A DNA stretch of 64,000 nt, from NCBI GenBank assembly GCA_016702335.1, contig JADJEF010000005.1, positions 1 through 64,000 of the forward strand, given 5' to 3'. This DNA comes from Rhodocyclaceae bacterium (GTDB lineage: Bacteria; Pseudomonadota; Gammaproteobacteria; Burkholderiales; Rhodocyclaceae). The notes under the pieces were generated by a model that had not been told where the DNA came from, did no database searches, and worked only from the letters and a program-made list of their open reading frames with translations. Both the position numbers and the translations under genes were made by a program. Shown here piece after piece: positions 47,439 through 54,254 of the stretch (the stretch's first letter is position 1; every line of letters begins with the position of its first letter).

Positions 47439-48380
47439 TTAGTACGGGTAGACCTCGCCGTCCACCCACGATCCGTCGTAGGTCAGCACCGTCCCCACCG
47501 CCCGGTCCTTGCTCACCACCACCACGAACCCCGCGCCCCATTGCGGGTTGGTCGCGTATTCGGTGAGCTTGCACTCATCCCAGATACGGGTAAGGACATC
47601 GACTGGGGCGTTCGATCCCTCTCCGCCATACAGGATGCCTTTCGCGAAGATACAAAGCCCCACATCCTCCACGAGTTGCTCGGGCGTGAGCCCTTCCGGC
47701 GGTTCGCCATCATCCCACAGGTCGTCCCAGACCACCGCCGGACAGTTGTCGCGCAGCTCGTAGCTGTCGATGGATAGCTCGCCGCCCCAGTAGGAGTCGG
47801 GACCCGCGCAGCCACCCTCCGACTCCCAGAACGTCGGCGAAGAGAATCCGCCGCGCGCATCGCACCCGTTGTGGGTACGGAGGATGACGAACTCGTCGCC
47901 CGCTGGCGTTTTCATCAGATCGTACACGATGTCTTGACTGAGGCAGTTGTCCTCATTGTACGTGTACGCTCCGCCCTCGCGCTTGTGGCCGCACTGGTCG
48001 GCCCATGCGTCCAGAAGCTCCTCCCACGACCGGTTCGAGCGATACTCGCCCGCCGCATCCGCTCGCTCCTCGCGTGCGCCCTCTTGCCGAAGGAACTGTC
48101 CCCACGACCGCCGGACGCTCGTGGCGATGTCGCCGTCGTGTAGCCACTCACAGAGCACGTCGAGCGTGTTCCTGGTGTACCCACACGACAGCCTACCGCC
48201 GTAGACCTCCCATTCGTACCACTCCATCGGCTTGTCTTTCGGCGGGGACTTGGCGTTCCGCTGCCACATGCGCCCGTTTGCGCCGCCACTGTCCATGAAG
48301 TGCGTCCCGGTGCTCTCGCACAACTGCGCGTTCAGGCGTCGGCGCTTGCTTTCGTACGCCTTCTGCCACTTACTCTTCAC
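47439..48380 (-). CDS. Unknown accessory protein
   Basis: 313 aa, rich in Trp, Tyr, Cys and acidic residues (YNEDNCLSQDIVYDLMKTPAG, RTHNGCDARGG, WGGELSIDSYELRDNCP). A basic start (KSKWQKAYESKRRRLNAQL). Not recognised beyond similarity in style to other small-gene-block proteins. Confidence 0.65.
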   Translation of the reverse strand: MKSKWQKAYESKRRRLNAQLCESTGTHFMDSGGANGRMWQRNAKSPPKDKPMEWYEWEVYGGRLSCGYTRNTLDVLCEWLHDGDIATSVRRSWGQFLRQEGAREERADAAGEYRSNRSWEELLDAWADQCGHKREGGAYTYNEDNCLSQDIVYDLMKTPAGDEFVILRTHNGCDARGGFSSPTFWESEGGCAGPDSYWGGELSIDSYELRDNCPAVVWDDLWDDGEPPEGLTPEQLVEDVGLCIFAKGILYGGEGSNAPVDVLTRIWDECKLTEYATNPQWGAGFVVVVSKDRAVGTVLTYDGSWVDGEVYPY

Positions 48381-48757
48381 AGACCCCTCTCTTTCATGTA
48401 GAGCTTGCGCCCAAGCCTCATCATCAGTCGGTCGAGTGTGTCAGTGTCGTCGTCGTCGCCATTCGCCTCGTCGTACAAATCGCCAATCGTGGAGCACCCT
48501 TGCGCCCGCCATGACCAATCATCCCTCTCCTCGTCGGAGAGAAACGCCCAACTGCCCACCGCGTCCGCGAAGTCCCGTGCGTTTTTCACCTCCGTACTCT
48601 CCACCTGCACGATCTCCCCGTCGTAGAACACCCTCTTTCCGACGTCGATCGGCAGCAGTCTTCCCATGCACCCAGCGATCGGGTAGTGGCGACCGCCCCG
48701 GACAAAGCTGTTCGATTCCACATCGTGCTTGTCGATCGTTCCGATGAGTTTCATCAC
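48377..48757 (-). CDS. Unknown accessory protein
   Basis: 126 aa, ATGA overlap downstream. SH3-like N-terminal part (VGKRVFYDGEIVQVES), helical acidic middle with DLYDEANGDDDDTD. Not recognised. Confidence 0.62.
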   Translation of the reverse strand: MMKLIGTIDKHDVESNSFVRGGRHYPIAGCMGRLLPIDVGKRVFYDGEIVQVESTEVKNARDFADAVGSWAFLSDEERDDWSWRAQGCSTIGDLYDEANGDDDDTDTLDRLMMRLGRKLYMKERGL

Positions 48758-48963
48758 ATCACCTCCTCGCTTGACCGCCAGATGATGTTACCTGTCGGCA
48801 GGTAGACAATGTGCGCCCACCGCGTACCGCTGTCCGTCACGTATCCCCGGCAAAACTCCTTCGCCTCGGAATCGTTGAACATCGTCCGCTTCAGGTCATC
48901 CCATCCCCCCGCCTTATCGTAGTGGTTGTCACCCGCGAAGACCAGGTACGTCCCCATGTCCAT
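48754..48963 (-). CDS. Unknown 69-residue protein
   Basis: 69 aa. MGTYLVFAGDNHYDKAGGWDD and a strand-rich end (WAHIVYLPTGNIIWRS). A small alpha-beta protein. Not recognised. Confidence 0.62.
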   Translation of the reverse strand: MDMGTYLVFAGDNHYDKAGGWDDLKRTMFNDSEAKEFCRGYVTDSGTRWAHIVYLPTGNIIWRSSEEVM

Positions 48964-48966
48964 CGC

Positions 48967-49533
48967 CTACCGCTCCCAGACTGGCCCATTGGCCAACGCC
49001 GCTTCGAGCACGCCGATGAACTCGTCGTCATCCATCGGAACGCCGCTCTGGTACTCGCACTCGCCCCTCAGATCGCGAGCGACCTCCCGGAGATACTCGT
49101 TCGTTGAGGCTTGCGAGAAGATCACCTGCCCCTCATCGATGGCGGGCCAGGAGCGGCGGGCGGACCCATATTCCATCCCGAAGAGCGCCGCGCCGGATTC
49201 CAGTTCGTACTCCTTGCCGTCGTCGCCCGTGATGACCGTGGTTTGCTCCACCACGATCCCGACGTACTGCCATTCGTCGCGGAAGTACGCTCGCGCGATG
49301 TCTACGCAGTCCTTCGGACGCGGGCAGTCCGCCGCCGGCTTGAGCCAGATCACGTATTGACTGTTGTCCTGGTGGCGGCCGGTCGAGCGGGTCACCTTGT
49401 AGTAGCCGCCGTCCGGGCGGCCCGTCTCACCCCGCTCCCACCCGTACCACTCCCCCAGCCAGTCGCCATCCTTCAGGGTGGAGTCGTAGTCGTTCACGAG
49501 CTTGATCGTCACGCGCCTGTGCTTCGGTTGCAT
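48967..49533 (-). CDS. Unknown accessory protein
   Basis: 188 aa from MQPKHRRVTIKLVNDYD. Acidic, Trp/Tyr-rich, with SQYVIWLKPAADCPRPKDCVD and a helical C terminus. Not recognised. Confidence 0.65.
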   Translation of the reverse strand: MQPKHRRVTIKLVNDYDSTLKDGDWLGEWYGWERGETGRPDGGYYKVTRSTGRHQDNSQYVIWLKPAADCPRPKDCVDIARAYFRDEWQYVGIVVEQTTVITGDDGKEYELESGAALFGMEYGSARRSWPAIDEGQVIFSQASTNEYLREVARDLRGECEYQSGVPMDDDEFIGVLEAALANGPVWER

Positions 49534-49534
49534 G

Positions 49535-49741
49535 TTACACCTCCCGGAATCGGATGTTGCGCCGTTCGTAGCCCTCTGCCACCAACAGGTCGAGCGCACG
49601 CCGCGCTTCGCTCCTACGCCAGACGGCCCACCCGCCCGCCGGTTCGGCGGGCAGTCGGAACCGGTGCCCGTCGTTTGTTGCGAGCGTCCAGAACATCGAA
49701 TCCGCCGATCCACTCCACGTGGATTGGACCTTGACCTTCAC
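49535..49741 (-). CDS. Unknown small protein
   Basis: 68 aa. A beta-hairpin-like start (KVKVQSTWSGS) and a basic helix (WRRSEARRALDLLVAEGYE). Not recognised. Confidence 0.6.
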   Translation of the reverse strand: MKVKVQSTWSGSADSMFWTLATNDGHRFRLPAEPAGGWAVWRRSEARRALDLLVAEGYERRNIRFREV

Positions 49742-49742
49742 G

Positions 49743-50129
49743 TCACCCTCCGTAGAAATAGATCAGCCCGTCATCTCCCACCACCGGGTCGCACTCCCCG
49801 TAGGCGTGCGCCAGCCGCGTCAACTCGTTGCCGTTCGTCGGATAGTCGCCGTCCCAGAATCCCGTCCCGTGGCGGTTCCGCGTCAGCCAGAAGTTGTGGC
49901 CCGCGTCCCCGTCGTCCCCGTCGTCGTCGTACCAGAGGTGACCGTAGGAATCGTAGAAGTCGCGACAGTCCCGCCGCGCCGACTCCAGCGAATCCGGCGC
50001 GATGTCGGCCGTTGTGTAGTTGCGATCCAGCGGCTCACCCCCTTCCGGCGTGCTCTCGTCCGTGCTGGACCACAGCGCGCAGCGCAGGTAGCCCCCGAAG
50101 AAGGCGTCGAATCCGTGGCTCACACTCAT
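49743..50129 (-). CDS. Conserved phage protein (GHNFWLTRNRHG type)
   Basis: 128 aa. Contains AGHNFWLTRNRHGTGFWDG and a final GDDGLIYFYGG, a signature I recognise from many phage and plasmid proteins of unknown function, with helical SARRDCRDFYDSYGHL before it. Confidence 0.75.
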   Translation of the reverse strand: MSVSHGFDAFFGGYLRCALWSSTDESTPEGGEPLDRNYTTADIAPDSLESARRDCRDFYDSYGHLWYDDDGDDGDAGHNFWLTRNRHGTGFWDGDYPTNGNELTRLAHAYGECDPVVGDDGLIYFYGG

Positions 50130-50132
50130 TAG

Positions 50133-50426
50133 TCATCCACCTCCCATCTCGCGATACGTCTTGACAATTCCCCTCGCGATGGCGGCAGCCTCCCGGTACG
50201 GGATGTCCCGCACGACCGTGAACCGCCAGTTGTGGCCATCCGAGTTCTGGCCGCTCACCTCCACCATCCACCCCGGCGTGTTCACGCCAGCCGCCCCCGC
50301 CCCCGCCGCGAGCGCCCACGGCCACGTCAGAAGATCGACCGCCGTCATGTTGTCTACGTCGTTCGGGTCGCAGCGGAACCGCCACCCGTGCCATCGGTTC
50401 CCGGAGAGTTCGGTGGCATCTCTCAT
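50133..50426 (-). CDS. Unknown small protein
   Basis: 97 aa. WHGWRFRCDPND, a hydrophobic middle (LLTWPWALAAGAGAAG), then NWRFTVVRDIPYREAAAIARG. The hydrophobic stretch may be buried or membrane-associated. Not recognised. Confidence 0.6.
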   Translation of the reverse strand: MRDATELSGNRWHGWRFRCDPNDVDNMTAVDLLTWPWALAAGAGAAGVNTPGWMVEVSGQNSDGHNWRFTVVRDIPYREAAAIARGIVKTYREMGGG

Positions 50427-50740
50427 TCGTCGTCCACCTCCGGCTCGTGCCCCGTCCGCCAGTCGTGCGGGCCGGGTTCGTCATCCGCCCCGTCCTCGCG
50501 TTGCTCTTCGAGAAACTCGTCCCACCCCTCCGCGCAGTCCGTGCAGACGGAGTGGCGGTTCGGGCGTTCCTCCGGGATGAAGTCGCACCCGCATTCCCAG
50601 CACGGCGTCGGCAGCCCGACCCCGTATGCGTCCTTCCAGTCCGACGGGCACCCTTCCTCGTGGAAGTACCCACCCGCCCCGCCCAGCCGGGCGTATGTCA
50701 GGTTGCAATCGTCACAGTGCGCCTCACGCCCCTTCGCCAT
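50423..50740 (-). CDS. Zinc-binding protein
   Basis: 105 aa. Cys pairs CDDC, CWECGC and CTDC plus a Cys/His in HEEGCP suggest two zinc sites; very acidic C terminus. Adaptor or regulator; not recognised. Confidence 0.65.
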   Translation of the reverse strand: MAKGREAHCDDCNLTYARLGGAGGYFHEEGCPSDWKDAYGVGLPTPCWECGCDFIPEERPNRHSVCTDCAEGWDEFLEEQREDGADDEPGPHDWRTGHEPEVDDE

Positions 50741-50972
50741 TTTCGTCCTCCAGCGCCAGTCGGTACGTCCCCACGACGTTTCCGTTCCTGTCGTGGACGT
50801 TCTGGTAGTGTGGGTAGCCGTGCGACTGCATCACGTTCGACGCGATCTCCCGAAGGATGCGCGCCACCTCCATCCGCCGCCCTTCGGACCACGGCCCGTC
50901 GTTGGCGTCGTCAAAGGAGACGAATGCGTCGTTGTCGCACGTCATCCGTAGCCTGAAGACTACTTCACCCAT
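50724..50972 (-). CDS. Unknown small protein
   Basis: 82 aa. FRLRMTCDNDAFVSFD, a helix (RRMEVARILREIASNVMQ) and a strand pair (RNGNVVGTYRLAL): a compact alpha-beta protein common in phages. Not assigned. Confidence 0.65.
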   Translation of the reverse strand: MGEVVFRLRMTCDNDAFVSFDDANDGPWSEGRRMEVARILREIASNVMQSHGYPHYQNVHDRNGNVVGTYRLALEDENGEGA

Positions 50973-51304
50973 CGCCCCTCCACCTCCTCCCCCTCATTGT
51001 TGATCCACACCACGTCCTCGCCCACGGCCCGCGCCGCGACCGTCTGGTGATTGGTCGTCGTTGGGCTGTACTTGGTCGTCGGCATGACCCACGGCCCCCC
51101 ACCGGACGGTAGCCATGCGATCGGCGTGTCGTAGCTGTAGACCGCATAGACCGGGTTGTCGGCCCTCCACCGGTTCCGTAGTGCGGAGCCGAGACGCCCG
51201 CCGTATCCGTAGTATGTCCCGAGTCTCCCCGAGAGGGAGCTGGCCGTAAAGTCCACTCGATCCCGGATGAAGTCCATCGCCGTTTGACGGTTCGCCCGTT
51301 TCAT
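50960..51304 (-). CDS. Conserved actinophage-type protein
   Basis: 114 aa. YAVYSYDTPIAWLPSG, then PTTKYSPTTTNHQTVAAR is a pattern I recognise in many mycobacteriophage and other phage proteins of unknown role. Overlaps the gene downstream by 13 bases. Confidence 0.72.
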   Translation of the reverse strand: MKRANRQTAMDFIRDRVDFTASSLSGRLGTYYGYGGRLGSALRNRWRADNPVYAVYSYDTPIAWLPSGGGPWVMPTTKYSPTTTNHQTVAARAVGEDVVWINNEGEEVEGRWVK

Positions 51305-51313
51305 GTCCCACCC

Positions 51314-51661
51314 CTATTCGATGCGGCCCCACCGGCCCGGATTGCGTTCGGCCATCTCCACCAGATCACCCCAACTTCCCACCCACACGCGGCCCGTGTC
51401 CCGGTCCACGAGGAGCGTATCCGCATACGTGTCCCCCGTGTTCAGGTACAGATAGCGCGGCCCGTAGCGGCTGTCGTCCTGCCGCCCGTCCGTCCAGATG
51501 CACTCCACGCCATGCGTGTTGGCCATGCTGTCCAGCCGGGCGAACAGGGTATCAACGGCCGGAGGTCGCGACCCATCGCGCCACCTCTCCAGTTGTCGCC
51601 GCGCATCGGGCGCATCATCCCCGAACACGCGCCGTAGCGTCTTGACGCTTGGCAGATTCAT
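51314..51661 (-). CDS. Unknown accessory protein
   Basis: 115 aa from MNLPSVKTLRRVFGDDA. Contains YLYLNTGDTYADTLLVDRDTG and VWVGSWGDLVEMAER. Not recognised. Confidence 0.62.
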   Translation of the reverse strand: MNLPSVKTLRRVFGDDAPDARRQLERWRDGSRPPAVDTLFARLDSMANTHGVECIWTDGRQDDSRYGPRYLYLNTGDTYADTLLVDRDTGRVWVGSWGDLVEMAERNPGRWGRIE

Positions 51662-51662
51662 G

Positions 51663-51932
51663 CTAGTCCTCCGCGTATGCCGATTCGATTCGTCCGTTGC
51701 AGTGGGCGCAGAACAGGTCCGCGTCCTCCCAGTTGACTTCGACCGCAATCAGCCGCCACTGGGCGTCCGATGGATCGTCCTCGTCCGCGTCCCGCACCTC
51801 GGGCATTCCGCCGCACGTCGAGCACAGCGCCTCACCATCGGCGACGATCCCGTAGAGGGGATAACCGCCGGGCCAGGCGTACTTCTCGGCGAGCGTGTTC
51901 CAGAGTATCTCATACGCCCGGCGTCGGTTCAT
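51663..51932 (-). CDS. Unknown small Cys-containing protein
   Basis: 89 aa, GGAGGG before the ATG. CSTCGG and CAHCNG knuckles suggest zinc binding; RRRAYEILWNTLAEKYA helix at the start. TGA/ATG overlap with the gene upstream. Confidence 0.64.
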   Translation of the reverse strand: MNRRRAYEILWNTLAEKYAWPGGYPLYGIVADGEALCSTCGGMPEVRDADEDDPSDAQWRLIAVEVNWEDADLFCAHCNGRIESAYAED

Positions 51933-52276
51933 CGCCCCTCCCTCCACCCGATCACGAGCATCGAGTAGTACCGCTCGGCCGCTGCCGAGAAGTCATCCCA
52001 CGGCCAGACGTCGTCCGCCATGTCAGCCGCCGCCTCACCCCATGTGTCGAACGGCCCTTGCGGGTCGCCGCGATCCAGGTAGCCGGGCATCGAGTACATC
52101 CAGTACCATTTGCCCGCCTCCAGGTAGAAGGGTTCCTCCTCCTCGTCGCACTGTGGCTCAGCGTATCCCCACTCGGTCATCCCGTCGTCCTGCCACACGT
52201 CGTAGCAGGAGAGGTAGTGGGGGTCATCCCACCGACGCGGGTCGCCGTAGTTCGCGAGTTGGCTATGGCGATACAT
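51929..52276 (-). CDS. Unknown accessory protein
   Basis: 115 aa from MYRHSQLANYGDP behind GGAGG. Rich in Trp, Tyr, Asp and Glu (CDEEEEPFYLEAGKWYWMY). Same acidic aromatic style as its neighbours. Not recognised. Confidence 0.62.
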   Translation of the reverse strand: MYRHSQLANYGDPRRWDDPHYLSCYDVWQDDGMTEWGYAEPQCDEEEEPFYLEAGKWYWMYSMPGYLDRGDPQGPFDTWGEAAADMADDVWPWDDFSAAAERYYSMLVIGWREGR

Positions 52277-52505
52277 CCACCACCTCCCATTCGTCCTCCG
52301 ACATCCCACCCCCGTCGTCGCGCCATGCGTCCGGCAGGAACCCGCCGCGAGACATCCACTCGTCCAGGTCGCACGCCAGGTCCGCGAGCACCTGGTAGTC
52401 GTCCAGCGTCGGCACCATCTCCGTCGGAGTGTGGTGGAGCTGGCATGTGCGATGTTGCCCCCAGGCGATTGCCCGGATGCGCTTTAGGACTTCGTTCGGG
52501 TCCAT
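52263..52505 (-). CDS. First gene of the accessory block, unknown
   Basis: 80 aa. Helical with RTCQLHHTPTEMVPTLDDYQ. It is the first ORF after promoter element 1 (52553-52608) and so the likely head of the 52-45 kb transcript. Confidence 0.65.
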   Translation of the reverse strand: MDPNEVLKRIRAIAWGQHRTCQLHHTPTEMVPTLDDYQVLADLACDLDEWMSRGGFLPDAWRDDGGGMSEDEWEVVDVSP

Positions 52506-52552
52506 AGGACGCTCCCATCTATCGCGTTCGCCGTATCATCGGCGACGGTTAT

Positions 52553-52608
52553 AGTATACACTGGCCACGACGACCTGTGTATTTCACTGTCGGGCGGACC
52601 GATTCCTC
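52553..52608 (-). promoter_or_regulatory. Promoter-like element, copy 1
   Basis: Read on the minus strand: GGAATCGGTC, 12 bases, AAATACACAG, 16 further bases and TATACT. Spacings equal those of four other copies. It lies 48 bases before the first accessory gene. Confidence 0.68.
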
Positions 52609-52615
52609 AGTCCCA

Positions 52616-52680
52616 GGGGATTGGGCGGGAGTTGAACCCGCCAGCGCCGACCGGCTGCGCTCGCCCGATTACGCAATCCC
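52616..52680 (-). tRNA. tRNA-like element in the control region
   Basis: Acceptor-like GGGATTG/CAATCCC and a perfect T-arm (GCGGG TTCAACT CCCGC) are clear, but the D- and anticodon arms are fused and shortened (65 bases in all, CAGC/GCTG stem). It is either a decayed tRNA or a tRNA-shaped regulatory RNA, and is the cargo behind promoter element 2. Confidence 0.5.
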
Positions 52681-52723
52681 ATATAAGCCGCTCTGCTCTT
52701 TGTACCGTTCGCGCTACACCTAT

Positions 52724-52779
52724 AGTATACACGAACGATAACCGGCTGTGTTTTTCGTCGCTCGGCAGAGCGATTCCCG
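52724..52779 (-). promoter_or_regulatory. Promoter-like element, copy 2
   Basis: GGAATCGCTC, 12 bases, AAAAACACAG, 16 bases, TATACT on the minus strand. The cargo behind it is the tRNA-like element. Confidence 0.68.
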
Positions 52780-52781
52780 GT

Positions 52782-52862
52782 TCACTTGCCCCTTCGGCGC
52801 AACGCCCGCCGCACGACAATCCGCACGGCGATTAGCGCCAGGAGTAGCAACGCTATTAGCAT
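52782..52862 (-). CDS. Possible 26-residue membrane peptide
   Basis: The ORF starts 19 bases behind the TATACT of promoter element 3, with GAGG upstream. The sequence LIALLLLALIAVRIVVRRALRR is one membrane helix with a basic tail. It is the cargo of that element. Too short to be sure of translation. Confidence 0.42.
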   Translation of the reverse strand: MLIALLLLALIAVRIVVRRALRRRGK

Positions 52863-52880
52863 CGCCGCACCCTCATCCAT

Positions 52881-52936
52881 AGTATACACGAGACAGGAAC
52901 GTCTGTGTTTTTGAGCCGGCAGCAGACCGGTTCCCC
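52881..52936 (-). promoter_or_regulatory. Promoter-like element, copy 3
   Basis: GGAACCGGTC, 12 bases, AAAAACACAG, 16 bases, TATACT on the minus strand. The cargo is the 26-residue membrane peptide. Confidence 0.7.
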
Positions 52937-52951
52937 AGCCTTGCCGTCGTC

Positions 52952-53036
52952 CGACATAGAACGCGGTCGGCACCGTAACCGTTACCAGTTATGGCGCCGA
53001 CCGCGTTCGCAATCGACTATTACAGTATACACGAGA
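52952..53036 (-). repeat. 85-bp direct repeat, copy A
   Basis: Identical over 85 bases to 53095-53179 (period 143). It contains a 13-bp inverted repeat and the -10 part of promoter element 4, so promoter and cargo were duplicated together. Confidence 0.92.
52959..53008 (-). ncRNA. Candidate small structured RNA, copy A
   Basis: Perfect 13-bp stem (GAACGCGGTCGGC at 52959-52971 and its complement at 52996-53008) with a 24-base loop that holds a second short GTAAC/GTTAC pairing. It begins 16 bases after the TATACT of element 4 on the minus strand. No ORF is present. Role unknown. Confidence 0.5.
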
Positions 53037-53079
53037 CCGAAACGCCCGTGTTTTTCGACACTCGGCAGACCGGTTCCCC
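53024..53079 (-). promoter_or_regulatory. Promoter-like element, copy 4
   Basis: GGAACCGGTC, 12 bases, AAAAACACGG, 16 bases, TATACT on the minus strand. The upstream box is part of a GACCGG-GGAA-CCGGTC hairpin. Its cargo is the hairpin RNA copy A. Confidence 0.7.
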
Positions 53080-53094
53080 GGTCGTGCCGCCGGC

Positions 53095-53179
53095 CGACAT
53101 AGAACGCGGTCGGCACCGTAACCGTTACCAGTTATGGCGCCGACCGCGTTCGCAATCGACTATTACAGTATACACGAGA
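53095..53179 (-). repeat. 85-bp direct repeat, copy B
   Basis: Second copy of the repeat at 52952-53036. Perfect identity suggests a recent duplication or active conversion. Confidence 0.92.
53102..53151 (-). ncRNA. Candidate small structured RNA, copy B
   Basis: The same 13-bp stem and loop as copy A, behind promoter element 5. Stem arms 53102-53114 and 53139-53151. Confidence 0.5.
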
Positions 53180-53222
53180 ACCAAACGCCCGTGTTTTTCG
53201 ACGCCTGACAGACCGGTTCCCC
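53167..53222 (-). promoter_or_regulatory. Promoter-like element, copy 5
   Basis: GGAACCGGTC, 12 bases, AAAAACACGG, 16 bases, TATACT on the minus strand. The first element met after gene 53471-53860 in transcription order. Confidence 0.7.
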
Positions 53223-53382
53223 GGACCGACAGGCCCCTCTATGGCATCGGCCGAACGGCCGAACGCCTGCGCGCCGACCGTCCGGCCGAACGTCCACATT
53301 ATACTATTGCCCGACCGCGTTGTGTATTTGACCGATAGACGCACTAACTCCATTGTTGGCGCGTCTGGCGCAAATGCTCGGG

Positions 53383-53394
53383 GAACATTTGTTC
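53383..53394. promoter_or_regulatory. GAAC-N4-GTTC box 1
   Basis: GAACATTTGTTC, palindromic ends of the LexA/Cheo box type. It lies after the stop of gene 53471-53860 and before the promoter array. Confidence 0.55.
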
Positions 53395-53413
53395 TACGCT
53401 AGACGCGCAAATA

Positions 53414-53425
53414 GAACGGCCGTTC
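53414..53425. promoter_or_regulatory. GAAC-N4-GTTC box 2
   Basis: GAACGGCCGTTC within the perfect 16-bp palindrome TAGAACGGCCGTTCTA. Identical to box 3, 26 bases away; a TTGACA on the plus strand lies between them. Confidence 0.65.
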
Positions 53426-53439
53426 TACCTTTGACAGTA

Positions 53440-53451
53440 GAACGGCCGTTC
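53440..53451. promoter_or_regulatory. GAAC-N4-GTTC box 3
   Basis: Second copy of the palindrome at 53414. The pair is itself in inverted orientation (AAATAGAACGG and its complement flank the region). Confidence 0.65.
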
Positions 53452-53470
53452 TATTTACGCACCTATGTAA

Positions 53471-53860
53471 TTATCCCGCTGTCCAACCCTCAGCATACGT
53501 GAGGCGCTCGCCCTCAATTGGCGCCGACGGCACCAATTGCCACGTTATCGGCGCCGATTGCGCGAGAATGTCTGCCATGATGGCAATATCCGCGCGACTA
53601 TCGCCCGCAAGCTTGGCAGCGTCCAATGCTGCCCTTGCCCATCGCTCGCGCTCGCCCGGATACAACGGATATGCGCACCATTGACGCTCCAAGCGCAATT
53701 CTGCAATCGCGTTTTCCTTGGAAGCTTCAAACGTGCGGTACCTTGCATCGTGGCCAAGATCGCCGGGAAAGAATCGCAACGGTTCGATGTTGCGCGGAGT
53801 GCGGTACTCCCGCGTTGCAACGTGGCCACGTCGACCCCTGCCATCAATGTACCAAGACAT
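53471..53860 (-). CDS. Unknown protein flanked by LexA-like boxes
   Basis: 129 aa from MSWYIDGRGRRGHVAT behind GGGAG. Contains TPRNIEPLRFFPGDLGHD and a helical middle (RWARAALDAAKLAGDSRADI). Three palindromic boxes lie after it and two before it. It is the first gene after the lysis terminator in transcription order. Not recognised; a regulator is possible. Confidence 0.66.
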   Translation of the reverse strand: MSWYIDGRGRRGHVATREYRTPRNIEPLRFFPGDLGHDARYRTFEASKENAIAELRLERQWCAYPLYPGERERWARAALDAAKLAGDSRADIAIMADILAQSAPITWQLVPSAPIEGERLTYAEGWTAG

Positions 53861-53976
53861 AGTAACACGCTCCCTAGGGGGATACGCTCCGCCTATCGCC
53901 CGCGACGTTTGCGCGACGGGCGATTGACTGGCGGAGGATGTAAAGGATGCGCGCGACGTTTCGCCCGCACGCCTAT

Positions 53977-53982
53977 AGTATA
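53977..53982 (-). promoter_or_regulatory. Possible -10 element before gene 53471-53860
   Basis: TATACT followed by ATAG, like the -10 of the repeated elements, about 117 bases before the ATG. No TTGACA or AAAAACAC box at the proper distance. Weak. Confidence 0.35.
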
Positions 53983-54054
53983 CTCGTGAAAATGAGAGAG
54001 ACATTAATGCAAGGTGAGAGAATATCGACAGGCTAAACACGGGCGAATTGTAGC

Positions 54055-54066
54055 GAACGGATGTTC
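54055..54066. promoter_or_regulatory. GAAC-N4-GTTC box 4
   Basis: GAACGGATGTTC preceded by C, which fits the B. subtilis-type consensus CGAACRNRYGTT. Overlaps a GTTC-TGTA-GAAC inverse palindrome. Confidence 0.6.
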
Positions 54067-54085
54067 TGTAGAACGGGCATTCAGT

Positions 54086-54097
54086 GAACAAGTGTTC
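54086..54097. promoter_or_regulatory. GAAC-N4-GTTC box 5
   Basis: GAACAAGTGTTC, 31 bases from box 4. Fits the RNRY spacer rule. Confidence 0.6.
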
Positions 54098-54133
54098 GAC
54101 AAGCGCATGTATACAGTGCATGTACTATACTAC

Positions 54134-54160
54134 CGTGTATATCGTGTATATCGTGTATAT
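54134..54160. repeat. Three tandem 9-bp repeats
   Basis: CGTGTATAT three times in direct succession, between the LexA-like boxes and the lysis terminator. AT-rich compared with the genome; could be a protein-binding or unwinding site. Confidence 0.7.
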
Positions 54161-54202
54161 CGCATGGTAACGTGTGCTTTTCGTGTACATCTCGCGTACA
54201 AA

Positions 54203-54232
54203 GGGAAGACCCCCGTTTCCGGGGGCCTTCGT
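54203..54232 (-). terminator. Terminator after the holin candidate
   Basis: Stem CCCCCG/CGGGGG (54210-54215 and 54220-54225) with a 4-base loop, followed on the minus strand by TCTTCCCTTTG. Typical strong phage terminator; it closes the tail-lysis transcript. Confidence 0.78.
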
Positions 54233-54254
54233 CCTTGTCGGGTATCCCGAGCCC

